From: Thiemannella venezuelensis
GTDB taxonomy: Bacteria; Actinomycetota; Actinomycetes; Streptosporangiales; Streptosporangiaceae
Direction: 5' to 3'
Length of the DNA stretch: 64,000 nt
Assembly: GCF_014203605.1 (NCBI RefSeq)
Contig: NZ_JACHJJ010000002.1
Location: 124,001 to 188,000, forward strand
The position numbers and the translations under genes are program-made. Shown piece by piece: positions 1 to 8,779 of this stretch (position 1 is its first letter; each line of letters opens with the position of its first letter). Below the pieces are notes generated by a model that ran no database searches, was not told the origin of the DNA, and saw only the letters and a list, made by a program, of their open reading frames with translations.

Positions 1-1
1 C

Positions 2-1387
2 TCCGGCGCGACCCCGGTCGCCGCCAACATGCACGTCTTCGAGGCCCTGTTCGACCTCGACCCGGTGAGCCGCGAGTCCTACGCCGCGCTGGCCGCCGGC
101 GAGCTGGAGAAGGCCGGCGAGACGACCTACCGGGTCGCGCTCCGGGAGGGCGCGACCTTCCACGACGGCTCGCCGGTGACGGCCGACGACGTGGTCTTCA
201 GTTTCCGGCGGGTGATGGACCCGGCGAACGCCTCGCTCATGGTGCAGTTCATCCCGTTCGTCGAGAGCGTCGCCGCGACCGGCCCGAAGAGCGTGGAGAT
301 CAAGCTCAAGTACGCCTTCCCGCTGCTCAAGGAGCGGCTCGCGGTCGTCAAGATCGTGCCCAAGGCGCTCGTGGAGAAGGACGGGACCGCCTTCGACGCC
401 AGGCCCGTCGGATCCGGGCCGTACCGGCTGGTCGAGGCCACCAAGGAAGACAAGATCGTCTTTGAGCGGTGGGACGAGTACAACGGCACCCGCCCGGCCA
501 AGGCGAAGAACATGGTCTGGCGGCTGCTGTCCGACCCGTCGGCCCGCGTCACCGCGCTGGAGTCCGGCCGGGTCGCGGTCATCGAGGACGTCCCCTACAT
601 CGACGTGGAGAAGGTCGCCCGCAAGAGCACGCTGGAGGCCGCCCAGTCCTTCGGCCTGCTCTTCCTCATGTTCAACTGCGCCGAGAAGCCCTTCGACGAC
701 AAGCGCGTACGGCAGGCGCTGCACTACGCCATCGACACCGAGAAGCTGATCAGGACGGCGATGCTCGGCAACGCCGCCGCGGCCACCGGCTACGTCCAGC
801 AGACCCACCCGGCCTACGCCGAGGCCGCGACCGTCTACGGCTACGACCCCGAGAAGGCCAAGGCTCTGCTGAAGGAGGCGGGCGTCTCCGGGCTGAAGGT
901 CACCATGGTGACCACCGACGCCGGCTGGGTGAAGGACGCCGTCCCGGTCATCAAGGAGGGCTGGGACGCCGCCGGCGTGGAGACCACCCTCGACATCGGC
1001 CAGTCCGGCGGGCAGTACACCAACAAGATCGACCCCGGGAAGTTCCAGGTCCTGGTGGCCCCCGGCGATCCGTCGGTCTTCGGCAACGACATGGACCTGC
1101 TGCTGCGCTGGTTCTTCGACGGCCTCTGGCCCGAGAAGCGCTTCCGCTGGAACGGCACCGCCGAGGCGGAGAAGGTCCTGGAGCTGCTCGACGCGGCGGC
1201 GAAGACGGACGACGCGGCCGAGCAGAAGAGGCTCTGGGCCGAGGCGGTCGACATCATCGCCGAGGAGGCCCCGCTTTACCCGATCCTGCACCGCAAGCTG
1301 CCCACCGCCTGGAACGAGAAGAAGCTCACCGGCTTCAGGCCCGTCCCCACCACGGGCCTGTCGTTCCTCGACGTCGGCCTCGCCTGA
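2..1387 (+). CDS. Oligopeptide/sialic acid-type ABC transporter substrate-binding protein (5' partial)
   Basis: This is a periplasmic-type binding protein of the SBP_bac_5 (DppA/OppA) family. The reading frame is open to the left edge, so the signal peptide and first part of the protein lie outside the window; the 461 codons seen compare with a usual 500-550. The family pattern is clear: an early ATFHDG...DDVVFSFRR block, a middle GSGPYRL block and a later RQALHYAIDTEKL block. Normally it is a lipoprotein that delivers ligand to the membrane permeases encoded next. SBP_bac_5 proteins usually bind peptides, but some members, such as Haemophilus ducreyi Sat and corynebacterial Sia transporters, import sialic acid. 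The NanA/kinase/NanE genes downstream make sialic acid the best guess here. That substrate is inferred from context only. Confidence 0.9.
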   Translation, partial: SGATPVAANMHVFEALFDLDPVSRESYAALAAGELEKAGETTYRVALREGATFHDGSPVTADDVVFSFRRVMDPANASLMVQFIPFVESVAATGPKSVEIKLKYAFPLLKERLAVVKIVPKALVEKDGTAFDARPVGSGPYRLVEATKEDKIVFERWDEYNGTRPAKAKNMVWRLLSDPSARVTALESGRVAVIEDVPYIDVEKVARKSTLEAAQSFGLLFLMFNCAEKPFDDKRVRQALHYAIDTEKLIRTAMLGNAAAATGYVQQTHPAYAEAATVYGYDPEKAKALLKEAGVSGLKVTMVTTDAGWVKDAVPVIKEGWDAAGVETTLDIGQSGGQYTNKIDPGKFQVLVAPGDPSVFGNDMDLLLRWFFDGLWPEKRFRWNGTAEAEKVLELLDAAAKTDDAAEQKRLWAEAVDIIAEEAPLYPILHRKLPTAWNEKKLTGFRPVPTTGLSFLDVGLA

Positions 1388-1485
1388 TCCGCACGACCGG
1401 CCCGATCCGCGTGATCCGCCCATCCGCGTGATCCACCGCTCCCGGCCGGTCCGCCCGCTGATCCGCCCGCGACGAGAAAGACACC

Positions 1486-2436
1486 ATGTCCGCGTTTCTA
1501 CGACTGGCCGCGAGACGGCTGGCGACCCTGCCGCTCATGCTGGCCGGGGTCACCCTGCTCGTCTTCGTCGTCCTGCAGTTCTCGCCGAACGACCCGGCCT
1601 ACAACGCGCTCGGCGAGAGCGCGAGTCCCGAGGCCCGGGCGGCCTACGCGCAGGCGCACGGGCTGAACGACCCGCTCCCGCTGCGGTACGCGCGGTTCCT
1701 CGGGCAACTGGCGCAGGGCGACCTCGGCCACACCGCCCCGCCGGCCGCCCCGGTGGCCGACCGCATCGCCACGGCCTTCCCGCTGACCGTGCAGCTCACC
1801 CTGCTCGGGCTCGTGCTCGCGGTCGCCGGAGCCCTCGCCCTCGGCATCACCGGCGCGCTCTTCCGCGACCGCTGGCCCGACCAGCTGACCCGGCTGCTCT
1901 CGATCGCGGGCGTGGCGGTGCCGTCCTTCTGGCTCGGCATCCTGCTGATCCAGGAGTTCGCGCTCGGCGCCGGGCTCTTCCCGACCGGCGGCTACGTCAA
2001 CCCCGCCGACTCCCTCACCGGGTGGCTGCAGTCGCTCACCCTCCCGGCGGCCGCCATCGCCGTGCCCGTCGCGGCCTCGCTGGCGCGCCTGGTCCGCACC
2101 TCGATGGTCGAGGAGCTGGACCGCGACTACATCCGCACCGCCACGGGCAACGGACTGCCCCGCGCGGTCGTGGTGCGCGGGGCGCTGCGCAACGCGCTCA
2201 TCACCCCGCTGACCGTGCTCGGCCTGCGGGTGGGCTACCTGCTCAGCGGCGCCGTGGTCATCGAGACCATCTTCGACCTGCCCGGCATGGGCAAGCTCAT
2301 CCTCGACGGCGTCACCAACGGCGACGTCGCCCTGGTGCAGGGTGCGGTGCTGGCGATCGCGGTGACGTTCCTCGTGGTCAACCTCGTCGTCGACCTGCTC
2401 TACCTCGTCGTCAACCCGCGGATCCGGGTGGTGTGA
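1486..2436 (+). CDS. ABC transporter permease, DppB type
   Basis: A 316-residue inner-membrane permease of the BPD_transp_1 family. It has an N-terminal membrane segment near residues 10-30, a large external loop with the DppB-type NDP/LPLRYARF region, and about five further membrane segments. The cytoplasmic EAA coupling loop is visible near residues 205-235 (EELDRDYIRTATGNGLPR). It should pair with the next permease to form the channel. The start ATG follows GACGAGAAAGACACC, a weak ribosome site. It lies 98 bp after the binding-protein gene and its stop almost touches the next start, so the genes form one operon. Confidence 0.93.
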   Translation: MSAFLRLAARRLATLPLMLAGVTLLVFVVLQFSPNDPAYNALGESASPEARAAYAQAHGLNDPLPLRYARFLGQLAQGDLGHTAPPAAPVADRIATAFPLTVQLTLLGLVLAVAGALALGITGALFRDRWPDQLTRLLSIAGVAVPSFWLGILLIQEFALGAGLFPTGGYVNPADSLTGWLQSLTLPAAAIAVPVAASLARLVRTSMVEELDRDYIRTATGNGLPRAVVVRGALRNALITPLTVLGLRVGYLLSGAVVIETIFDLPGMGKLILDGVTNGDVALVQGAVLAIAVTFLVVNLVVDLLYLVVNPRIRVV

Positions 2437-2438
2437 CC

Positions 2439-4547
2439 ATGTTCCGATCCCAGCTCACCGCCCGGCTCTCCCGTCCGGGCATCCGCTTCTCCCGCCTCTC
2501 CCCGGCCGCGCTCGTCTCCCTCGCCATCCTGGCGGCGGTCGGGCTGCTGGCCGCGGCGGCCCCGCTGGTGGCGGGCGACCCGCTCGCGACCGGCGTCCCG
2601 GCCACCCCGCCCGACGCCGAGCACTGGTTCGGCACCGACCGCGCCGGGCGCGACGTCCTGGCCCGCGTCGTGCACGGCGCACGGTCCTCGCTGCTCATCG
2701 GCCTGGGGGCGACCGCCGTCGCGGTGCTCGCCGGCGCGGTGCTCGGCAGCCTCGCGGCCACCTCCCGCAAGCTCGTCGGCGAGGGCATCATGCGCGTCCT
2801 CGACGTGGTCATGTCCTTCCCCGGAATCGCGCTCGCCGCGGTGCTGGTGGCGGTCTTCGGCCGCAACCTCCCGGTGCTGATCGGGACCATCGCCTTCCTG
2901 TACGTCCCGCAGCTCACCCGGGTGGTACGGGCCAACGTCCTGGCCCAGTACGGCGAGGACTACGTCGCGGCCGAACGGGTGATCGGCGCCCCGCGCCGGT
3001 ACATCCTGGTCCGGCACGTCGCGGTCAACTGCGCCGCACCGATCATGGTCTTCGCGACCGTGCTGGTGGCCGACGCGATCATCTTCGAGGCGAGCCTGTC
3101 GTTCATCGGCGCGGGCATCCAGGACCCGGCCCCGAGCTGGGGCAACGTCCTGGCGTACGGCAGGCAGATCGTGCTGTCCGGCGGCTGGTGGGCGACGTTC
3201 TTCCCCGGCCTGGCGATCCTGGTCACGGTGCTCGCGCTCAACCTGCTCGCCGAGGGGCTGACCGACGCCTGGGCCGCCCCGCGCACGGCTCTCCGAAAGA
3301 CGCGGCAGGCCGCCGGGCTCCCGGCCGCCGAGGCCGCGACCGCCGTACCGGCCGCGGACTCCGTGGTGACCGGGCTGGCGGACGGCGCGCGGGCAGACTC
3401 CGCGGACGCCGTGGAGGCCGTACCTCCCGGCGGCGCCGCGCCCGTGGACGAGGCGCCGGGCTCCGGCCCGGACGCCGGGGTCCAGGCCGCGCTCGCCCGG
3501 CTCGCCGCGGTGACGACCGGGCGCGCGCCCCGGGTCGCCCCGCTGCCGCCGGGGGCCGCGACCCTGCTCTCGGTCAGGGACCTGACGATCCGCTTCCCGC
3601 AGCGCTACGGCGACGTCCCGGTCGTGCAGTCGCTCTCGTTCGACGTGCGCGCCGGTGAGACGCTCGGCCTGGTCGGGGAGTCCGGCTGCGGCAAGAGCCT
3701 GACCAGCCTCGCGATCATGGGCCTGCTCCCGCGCGGCGCGCAGGCCGGCGGGAGCATCGAGTACGGCGGGCGGGACATCCTCGCCCTGCCTCCCCGGCAG
3801 CGGCGGGCGATCTCCGGCCCGGAGATCGCCATGGTCTACCAGGACGCGATGTCCTCGCTGAACCCGTCGGTCCTCGCCGGGACCCAGCTGAGGCAGCTCA
3901 CCCGCAGGGGCGGCACGCGCAGCCCCGAGGAGCTGCTCGAACTGGTCGGCCTGGACCCCCGGCGGACCCTGCGCAGCTACCCGCACGAGCTCTCCGGCGG
4001 CCAGCGCCAGCGGGTGCTGATCGCGATGGCGCTCTCCCGCAGCCCGCGCCTGCTCGTCGCCGACGAGCCGACGACCGCGCTCGACGTGACCGTGCAGGCC
4101 CAGGTGGTCGAGCTGCTCGGGCGGCTCCGCGACGAGCTCGGCTTCGCCATGGTGCTCGTCTCGCACGACCTCGGCCTGGTCGGCGAGCTGGCGCACCGGA
4201 TCGCGGTGATGTACGCCGGCCAGCTCGCGGAGGCCGGCACGGCCCCGGCGCTGTTCTCCGGCGTCCGGCACCACTACGCCCGCGGACTGCTCGGCTCCGT
4301 GCTCTCCCTGGAGGCCGGGGCCGAGCGGCTGCACCAGGTCCCGGGCGTGGTGCCCGCGCCGCAGGACTTCGGCCCCGGCTGCCGCTTCGCCGGCCGGTGC
4401 GCGGCCGCCACCGGGATCTGCCGCACGACGCGGCCGGAGCTCGACGGCGACCCGCACGTCCACGCGCACGCCTGCTTCCACCCGGGCACCGTACGGGCCG
4501 GGGAGCGGTTGCAGCCGAGCGGCGCCCACGAAGGAGGACGGCCGTGA
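2439..4547 (+). CDS. Fused ABC permease (DppC type) and ATP-binding protein (DppD type)
   Basis: One 702-residue chain carries two transporter parts. Residues about 1-285 are a DppC-type permease (HWFGTDRAGRDVLARVVHGAR, EAA loop, SFIGAGIQDPAPSWG). An Ala/Pro/Gly-rich linker follows (about 290-370). Residues about 375-690 are a DppD-type ATPase with Walker A GESGCGKS, Q-loop YQD, signature LSGGQRQRV, Walker B LLVADEPTTALD and the H-loop SHDLGL. The C-terminal Cys-rich oligo_HPY tail (CRFAGRC...GICR...HACFHPG) is present. The frame is open far upstream, but the real start is ATG 2439 or GTG 2433, right at the stop of the preceding permease. Such permease-ATPase fusions are known in actinobacteria. 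The stop overlaps the next gene's start. Confidence 0.9.
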   Translation: MFRSQLTARLSRPGIRFSRLSPAALVSLAILAAVGLLAAAAPLVAGDPLATGVPATPPDAEHWFGTDRAGRDVLARVVHGARSSLLIGLGATAVAVLAGAVLGSLAATSRKLVGEGIMRVLDVVMSFPGIALAAVLVAVFGRNLPVLIGTIAFLYVPQLTRVVRANVLAQYGEDYVAAERVIGAPRRYILVRHVAVNCAAPIMVFATVLVADAIIFEASLSFIGAGIQDPAPSWGNVLAYGRQIVLSGGWWATFFPGLAILVTVLALNLLAEGLTDAWAAPRTALRKTRQAAGLPAAEAATAVPAADSVVTGLADGARADSADAVEAVPPGGAAPVDEAPGSGPDAGVQAALARLAAVTTGRAPRVAPLPPGAATLLSVRDLTIRFPQRYGDVPVVQSLSFDVRAGETLGLVGESGCGKSLTSLAIMGLLPRGAQAGGSIEYGGRDILALPPRQRRAISGPEIAMVYQDAMSSLNPSVLAGTQLRQLTRRGGTRSPEELLELVGLDPRRTLRSYPHELSGGQRQRVLIAMALSRSPRLLVADEPTTALDVTVQAQVVELLGRLRDELGFAMVLVSHDLGLVGELAHRIAVMYAGQLAEAGTAPALFSGVRHHYARGLLGSVLSLEAGAERLHQVPGVVPAPQDFGPGCRFAGRCAAATGICRTTRPELDGDPHVHAHACFHPGTVRAGERLQPSGAHEGGRP

Positions 4548-5620
4548 ACAAGCCGGTCATGAACAAGCCGGCCATGAACGGGTCGGCCGCGACGGAGCCG
4601 GTCGCCGGCGGGCCCGCCGTACCCGCGGGGAACGAGCCGGTCGTCAGCCTCGACCGGGTGCACGTCGTGCACACCGCGCGCAGCGGCGGACTGATCCGCC
4701 GCGACCGGGTGCACGCCCTCACCGACGCGACCGTGTCCGTCGGCCGGGGTGAGATCCTCGGCGTCGTCGGGGAGTCCGGCTGCGGCAAGTCCACACTGGC
4801 CAAGGTGGTGGTCGGCCTCCAGCCGCCCAGCTCGGGCACGGTGCGCTTCCGCGGCGACGACCTGTGGTCCCTGCCCGCGAAGGCGCGGCGCGAGAGCTTC
4901 GGCTCGGCCGTCGCCATGGTGTTCCAGGACGCCTCCACCGCGCTCAACCCCCGGCTGCCCATCCGGCGCATCCTGCGCGACCCGCTGGACGTGCACGGGC
5001 GCGGGACCGTACGGCAGCGCGAGGAGCGCGTGCGCGAGCTGCTCGGTCTGGTCGGGCTGCCCGGCCACGTCGCGGACGCGCTGCCCGGCGGGCTCTCCGG
5101 CGGGCAGCGCCAGCGGGTCGCCGTGGCCCGCGCCCTGGCGCTCGAACCCGACGTGATCGTCGCCGACGAGCCCACCAGCGCGCTCGACGTCTCGGTCCGC
5201 GCCCAGGTGCTCAACCTCCTGGTGGACCTGCGCGCCCGGCTCGGGCTCGGCCTGGTGTTCATCTCGCACGACATCCAGACGGTCCGCTACCTCGCCGACC
5301 GGATCGCGGTCATGTACCTCGGCCGCGTCGTCGAGGAGGGCCCGGCCGCCGAGGTGGCCGGGGCGGCCCGCCACCCGTACACCCGCGCGCTGTTCTCCGC
5401 CGCCCCGAGCCTGCTCGGCGGGAGCGAGCGGATCGTGCTGACCGGCCCGGTGCCGTCGGCCACGCACCCGCCGTCGGGCTGCCCGTTCCGCACCCGCTGC
5501 TGGAAGGCGACCGAGGAGTGCGCGGCAGAGTTCCCCGCAGCAGGGTTCCCGCACGCCGTGCAGGCGGGCCCGGACAGCCGCCACTCCTGGCACTGCATCC
5601 ACCCGGAGACCCCCGCATGA
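4544..5620 (+). CDS. ABC transporter ATP-binding protein, DppF type
   Basis: A 358-residue ATPase that should heterodimerise with the ATPase half of the preceding fusion. It has Walker A GESGCGKST, Q-loop FQDAST, signature LSGGQRQRV, Walker B VIVADEPTSALD, H-loop SHDIQT and a Cys-containing oligo_HPY tail (CPFRTRCWKATEEC). The GTG start overlaps the previous stop (GTGA) and is preceded by AAGGAGG, a strong ribosome site. An in-frame extension to 4397 exists but would lie deep inside the upstream gene. The first 30 residues are low complexity (NKP/MNKP repeats). Confidence 0.92.
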   Translation: MNKPVMNKPAMNGSAATEPVAGGPAVPAGNEPVVSLDRVHVVHTARSGGLIRRDRVHALTDATVSVGRGEILGVVGESGCGKSTLAKVVVGLQPPSSGTVRFRGDDLWSLPAKARRESFGSAVAMVFQDASTALNPRLPIRRILRDPLDVHGRGTVRQREERVRELLGLVGLPGHVADALPGGLSGGQRQRVAVARALALEPDVIVADEPTSALDVSVRAQVLNLLVDLRARLGLGLVFISHDIQTVRYLADRIAVMYLGRVVEEGPAAEVAGAARHPYTRALFSAAPSLLGGSERIVLTGPVPSATHPPSGCPFRTRCWKATEECAAEFPAAGFPHAVQAGPDSRHSWHCIHPETPA

Positions 5621-5776
5621 CCGCGGACCTTCGCGCGGGCGGAGGTCTCCACGTGACCGCGGACCCCTCGTGAACGGGGATCCCCGCATGATCGAACGCC
5701 TCCGCGCGGCCGGAAACGCCGTACGGACCCATCCCGAAACCCAGATCTCCCCGGAAACCCAGACAAGGAGCACCCT

Positions 5777-6706
5777 GTGAGCGCCCGTGAACCCCGCTTC
5801 GGCGGAGTCGTCCCCCCGGTCGTCACCCCCCTGACACCGGACGGCGAGGTCGACGCCGCCTCGCTGGAGCGGCTGGTCGACTTCCAGATCGAGGCCGGGG
5901 TCACCGGCCTGTTCGCGCTCGGCAGCTCCGGCGAGTCCGCCTTCCTCACCGACGCCCGGCGCGACAAGGCGCTGGAGGTCGTCATCCGGACGGCCGCGGG
6001 CCGGGTTCCCGTGCTCGCCGGCTGCATCGAGACGACGACCGCCCGGGTGGTCGAGCGGGCCGAGATCGCCGCGAAGCTCGGCGCCGACGCCACCGTGGTG
6101 ACCGCGCCGTTCTACACCCGCATCCACCCCCTGGAGATCGACCGCCACTTCCGGGCGGTCCGGTCCGCGGTCGACCTGCCGATGTTCGCCTACGACGTAC
6201 CGGTCTCGGTCCACAGCAAGCTGGCCGTCGACCAGGTGCTGGCGCTGGCCGCCGACGGGGTGATCGACGGGCTCAAGGACTCCAGCGGCGACGACGTCGG
6301 CTTCCGCCAGGTCGTGCTCGGCACCGCGGACCTGCCGGGCTTCTCGGCGCTGACCGGCCACGAGGTCGTCGTCGACGCGATGATGCTCGCCGGGGCGGAC
6401 GGCGCGGTGCCGGGCCTGGGCAACGTCGACCCGCACGGGTACGTGCGCCTGGTCCGGGCCTGCGCCGAGGGCCGCTGGGACGACGCCAGGGCCGAGCAGG
6501 ACCGCCTGACCCGGCTGTTCGGCATCGTCGACGCGGTGGACCCGGCGACCGCCGGGGGCAGCACCCGGGGCGTCGGCGCGTTCAAGGCGGGGCTCGCCCT
6601 GCGCGGCGTCATCGCGCACGCGGCGGTCTCCGCGCCGATGCGCGAGCTGACCGCCGACGAGACCCGCGCCGTGGCCGCCCGCCTGGAGGAGGCCGGGCTC
6701 CTGTGA
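5777..6706 (+). CDS. nanA: NanA-like N-acetylneuraminate lyase / dihydrodipicolinate synthase family protein
   Basis: A 309-residue (beta/alpha)8 aldolase of the DapA/NanA family. The predicted reaction is cleavage of N-acetylneuraminate to N-acetylmannosamine and pyruvate in the cytoplasm. Visible family residues are the carboxylate-binding GSSGE loop (49-53), the catalytic Tyr139 in FAYDVP, and the Schiff-base Lys167 in GLKDSSGDD. The start GTG has AAGGAG 8 nt upstream. The family includes other pyruvate aldolases, so sequence alone does not fix the substrate. Co-location with nanE and a ROK kinase makes the lyase role the most likely. The 156 bp upstream gap holds no gene. Confidence 0.8.
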   Translation: MSAREPRFGGVVPPVVTPLTPDGEVDAASLERLVDFQIEAGVTGLFALGSSGESAFLTDARRDKALEVVIRTAAGRVPVLAGCIETTTARVVERAEIAAKLGADATVVTAPFYTRIHPLEIDRHFRAVRSAVDLPMFAYDVPVSVHSKLAVDQVLALAADGVIDGLKDSSGDDVGFRQVVLGTADLPGFSALTGHEVVVDAMMLAGADGAVPGLGNVDPHGYVRLVRACAEGRWDDARAEQDRLTRLFGIVDAVDPATAGGSTRGVGAFKAGLALRGVIAHAAVSAPMRELTADETRAVAARLEEAGLL

Positions 6707-6752
6707 TCGCGTTCGCAGCGCGGACCGCTCCGGGCGGAGAGGTCCCGCCGAC

Positions 6753-7844
6753 GTGAGCCCTTCCGAGACGGGCGGGCGGGCCCCGGCGCGTCCGGGGCCG
6801 GTCGTCGGAGTGGACATCGGCGGCACCAAGACCTCGGCCGGACTGGTCGATCCCTCCGGCGAGCTGCTGGCCGTACGGACCAGGCCGACCCCCGCGACCC
6901 GGGGACCGGCCGAGGTCATGCGGACCGCCGCCGAGCTGGTCCGCGAACTGGCGGAGCTCGGCGGCGGCGCAGGGTCCGGTGGCGGCGTGAAGCCCGGCCA
7001 CGCGGGGCCCGGCGGCCCGGGGCCCGACGGCGGCCCGGGGACCGTCACGGCGGTGGGCGTCGGCAGCGCCGGGGTCGTCGACCCCCGGCGCGGCGTGGTG
7101 GTCTCGGCCACCGGCGCCATCGCCGGGTGGGCCGGCACCGACCTGCGCGGCGAGCTCTCCCGGGCGCTCGGCCTGCCGGTCGCCGTGGACAACGACGTGC
7201 ACGCGCACGCGCTCGGCGAGCAGTGGCGCGGGGCCGCCGCGGGCTACCGCGACGTGCTGCTGGTCGCGGCCGGCACCGGCATCGGCGCCTCTCTCCTCCT
7301 CGGCGGCCGGGTACGGCACGGCGCGCACTCCGCGGCCGGCCACGCCGGTCACCTGCCGGTCGCCGCGGCGGCCGGCCGGCCCTGCCCGTGCGGCGGGCGC
7401 GGCCACGTCGAGGCGGTCGCCTCGGGCCCCGCCCTGCTCGCCGAGTACCGCCGCCGCGCCGCCGCCGTCCACACCGGCGAGGCCGCGGTTCCGGGACCCC
7501 GTGCCGCCGCGGCCGAAGTCGCCCGTCGGGACGAGGTCACGCACCTCGCCGAGGTCGCCCGGCTCGCCGAGGCGGGCGACCCGGTCGCCGCGGCCGTCCT
7601 GACCGAGGGCGCGACCGCGCTCGGCTCGGCGATCGGAGGTCTCCTGAACGTCATCGACCCGGAGATCGTGGTCGTCGGCGGCGGCGTCGCCGGATGCGGC
7701 GCGCTCTGGTGGGACGCGCTCCTGGAGGCGGTCAGCGCCGAGGCGCTGCCCGCGCTGCGTGACATCCCCGTCGAACCCGCCGCGCTCGGCGGCGCCGCCG
7801 CTCTGCTCGGCGCGGCCCGGCTCGTCCTGGAGCCGGAGCGATGA
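6753..7844 (+). CDS. ROK family sugar kinase, probable N-acetylmannosamine kinase
   Basis: A 363-residue ROK protein. The N-terminal phosphate-binding motif VDIGGTKTSAG starts near residue 20, and the catalytic Asp lies in AVDNDVHAHALGE. In the pathway it would phosphorylate N-acetylmannosamine before NanE acts. Two departures from the usual ROK pattern stand out: the GE-I-GH substrate-loop motif reads GHAGH, and the zinc knuckle CxCGxxGC reads CPCGGRGH, with His in place of the third Cys. A Gly/Pro-rich insertion (about residues 74-95) is unusual. It is a kinase rather than a ROK repressor because no helix-turn-helix precedes the ROK fold. The GTG start gives a normal length. Confidence 0.82.
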   Translation: MSPSETGGRAPARPGPVVGVDIGGTKTSAGLVDPSGELLAVRTRPTPATRGPAEVMRTAAELVRELAELGGGAGSGGGVKPGHAGPGGPGPDGGPGTVTAVGVGSAGVVDPRRGVVVSATGAIAGWAGTDLRGELSRALGLPVAVDNDVHAHALGEQWRGAAAGYRDVLLVAAGTGIGASLLLGGRVRHGAHSAAGHAGHLPVAAAAGRPCPCGGRGHVEAVASGPALLAEYRRRAAAVHTGEAAVPGPRAAAAEVARRDEVTHLAEVARLAEAGDPVAAAVLTEGATALGSAIGGLLNVIDPEIVVVGGGVAGCGALWWDALLEAVSAEALPALRDIPVEPAALGGAAALLGAARLVLEPER

Positions 7845-7928
7845 GCCCGGCATGCACCGCCGTACGGCTGGCTCCGGAGGCGGCCGGACGGACCCCCGCA
7901 TGATCCGAACGATTTCCGAGGTGTTCCC

Positions 7929-8618
7929 GTGAATCCGCTACTCGCCGCGTTGCGCGGCCGTCTCGTGGTGTCCTGCCAGGCCTACCCCGGCGAGCCGATG
8001 CGCGACCCGGAGACGATGCGCCGGGTGGCGCAGGCGGTCGCGATCGGCGGCGCGGCGGGCATCCGCGCCCAGGGACTGGAGGACCTGCGGCTCATCCGGG
8101 CCGCGCTCGACCTGCCGCTCATCGGCCTGTGGAAGGACGGCGACGGCGACGTCTTCATCACGCCCACCCTCGAGCACGCCCTCGCGGTGGCCGGGACCGG
8201 CGCCGACGTCGTCGCCCTCGACGGCACCGGCCGCCCGCGCCCGGACCGCCGTACGCTCGCCGAGACCGTCCGGGCGGTGCACGAGCGCACCGGGCGGCCG
8301 GTCATGGCCGACGTCTCGACCTACGAGGAGGGCGTGGCCGCTGCGGAGGCGGGCGCCGACGTCGTGGGGACGACCCTCGCCGGATACACCCCGTACTCGC
8401 GCGTCGGCCCCGGCCCGGACCTCGACCTGGTCGCCCGGCTCTCCGCGGACCTGCCCGTCCCGGTGATCGCCGAAGGCCGGATCCACAGCCCCGAGCAGGC
8501 CGCCGAGGCCCTCCGGCGCGGTGCCCACGCCGTCGTCGTCGGCACCGCCATAACACACCCGGCGACCATCACCCGCTGGTTCACCGAGGCCGTCGCCCAG
8601 GACGCCCGCTCCGGCTGA
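7929..8618 (+). CDS. nanE: N-acetylmannosamine-6-phosphate 2-epimerase NanE
   Basis: A 229-residue TIM-barrel enzyme that converts N-acetylmannosamine-6-phosphate to N-acetylglucosamine-6-phosphate. The NanE pattern is strong: SCQAYPGEPM at the N terminus, GLWKDGDGDVFITPT, VALDGTGRPRP, ADVSTYEEGVAAAEAGADVVGTTLAGYTPYS, and the phosphate-binding VIAEGRIHSPEQAAEALRRG...VVVGTAIT end. It is the surest anchor for the sialic-acid reading of the operon. The GTG start follows a GAGG motif about 7 nt upstream. No nagA or nagB lies nearby, so the last steps must be encoded elsewhere. Confidence 0.93.
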   Translation: MNPLLAALRGRLVVSCQAYPGEPMRDPETMRRVAQAVAIGGAAGIRAQGLEDLRLIRAALDLPLIGLWKDGDGDVFITPTLEHALAVAGTGADVVALDGTGRPRPDRRTLAETVRAVHERTGRPVMADVSTYEEGVAAAEAGADVVGTTLAGYTPYSRVGPGPDLDLVARLSADLPVPVIAEGRIHSPEQAAEALRRGAHAVVVGTAITHPATITRWFTEAVAQDARSG

Positions 8619-8703
8619 GCGGGACGGTCCGGTCCGTCCCGCGGCCTCCACCTCAGGCCGGGGCACTGGGCGTCTTCGCCGAGCAGGAGATCCGATCCAT
8701 ATT

Positions 8704-8715
8704 CTGAGATCTCAG
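8704..8715. promoter_or_regulatory. 12-bp perfect palindrome upstream of amidohydrolase gene
   Basis: CTGAGATCTCAG reads the same on both strands and sits about 65 bp before the next start in an AT-richer patch. It may be an operator; no regulator for it is known from the window. Confidence 0.35.
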
Positions 8716-8779
8716 CGGAATGCCTGTCTTCGCTGGCCTTCTTGTTTGAATGATCCGACCACTTGCCTCCGGGAGAGCC

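Noticed and set aside
1428-2438. Upstream extension of the fused permease-ATPase frame
   Set aside because: The extra 337 codons overlap the DppB-type gene in another frame; start at 2439 (or 2433) is adjacent to its stop.
2400-4529. Long open minus-strand frame opposite the fused permease-ATPase
   Set aside because: Arg/Gly/Ala/His-rich, no start with a ribosome site, and it mirrors the strongly coding plus strand. Typical GC-rich shadow.
4274-7192. Very long open minus-strand frame
   Set aside because: Spans several confident plus-strand genes and has composition typical of an antisense frame.
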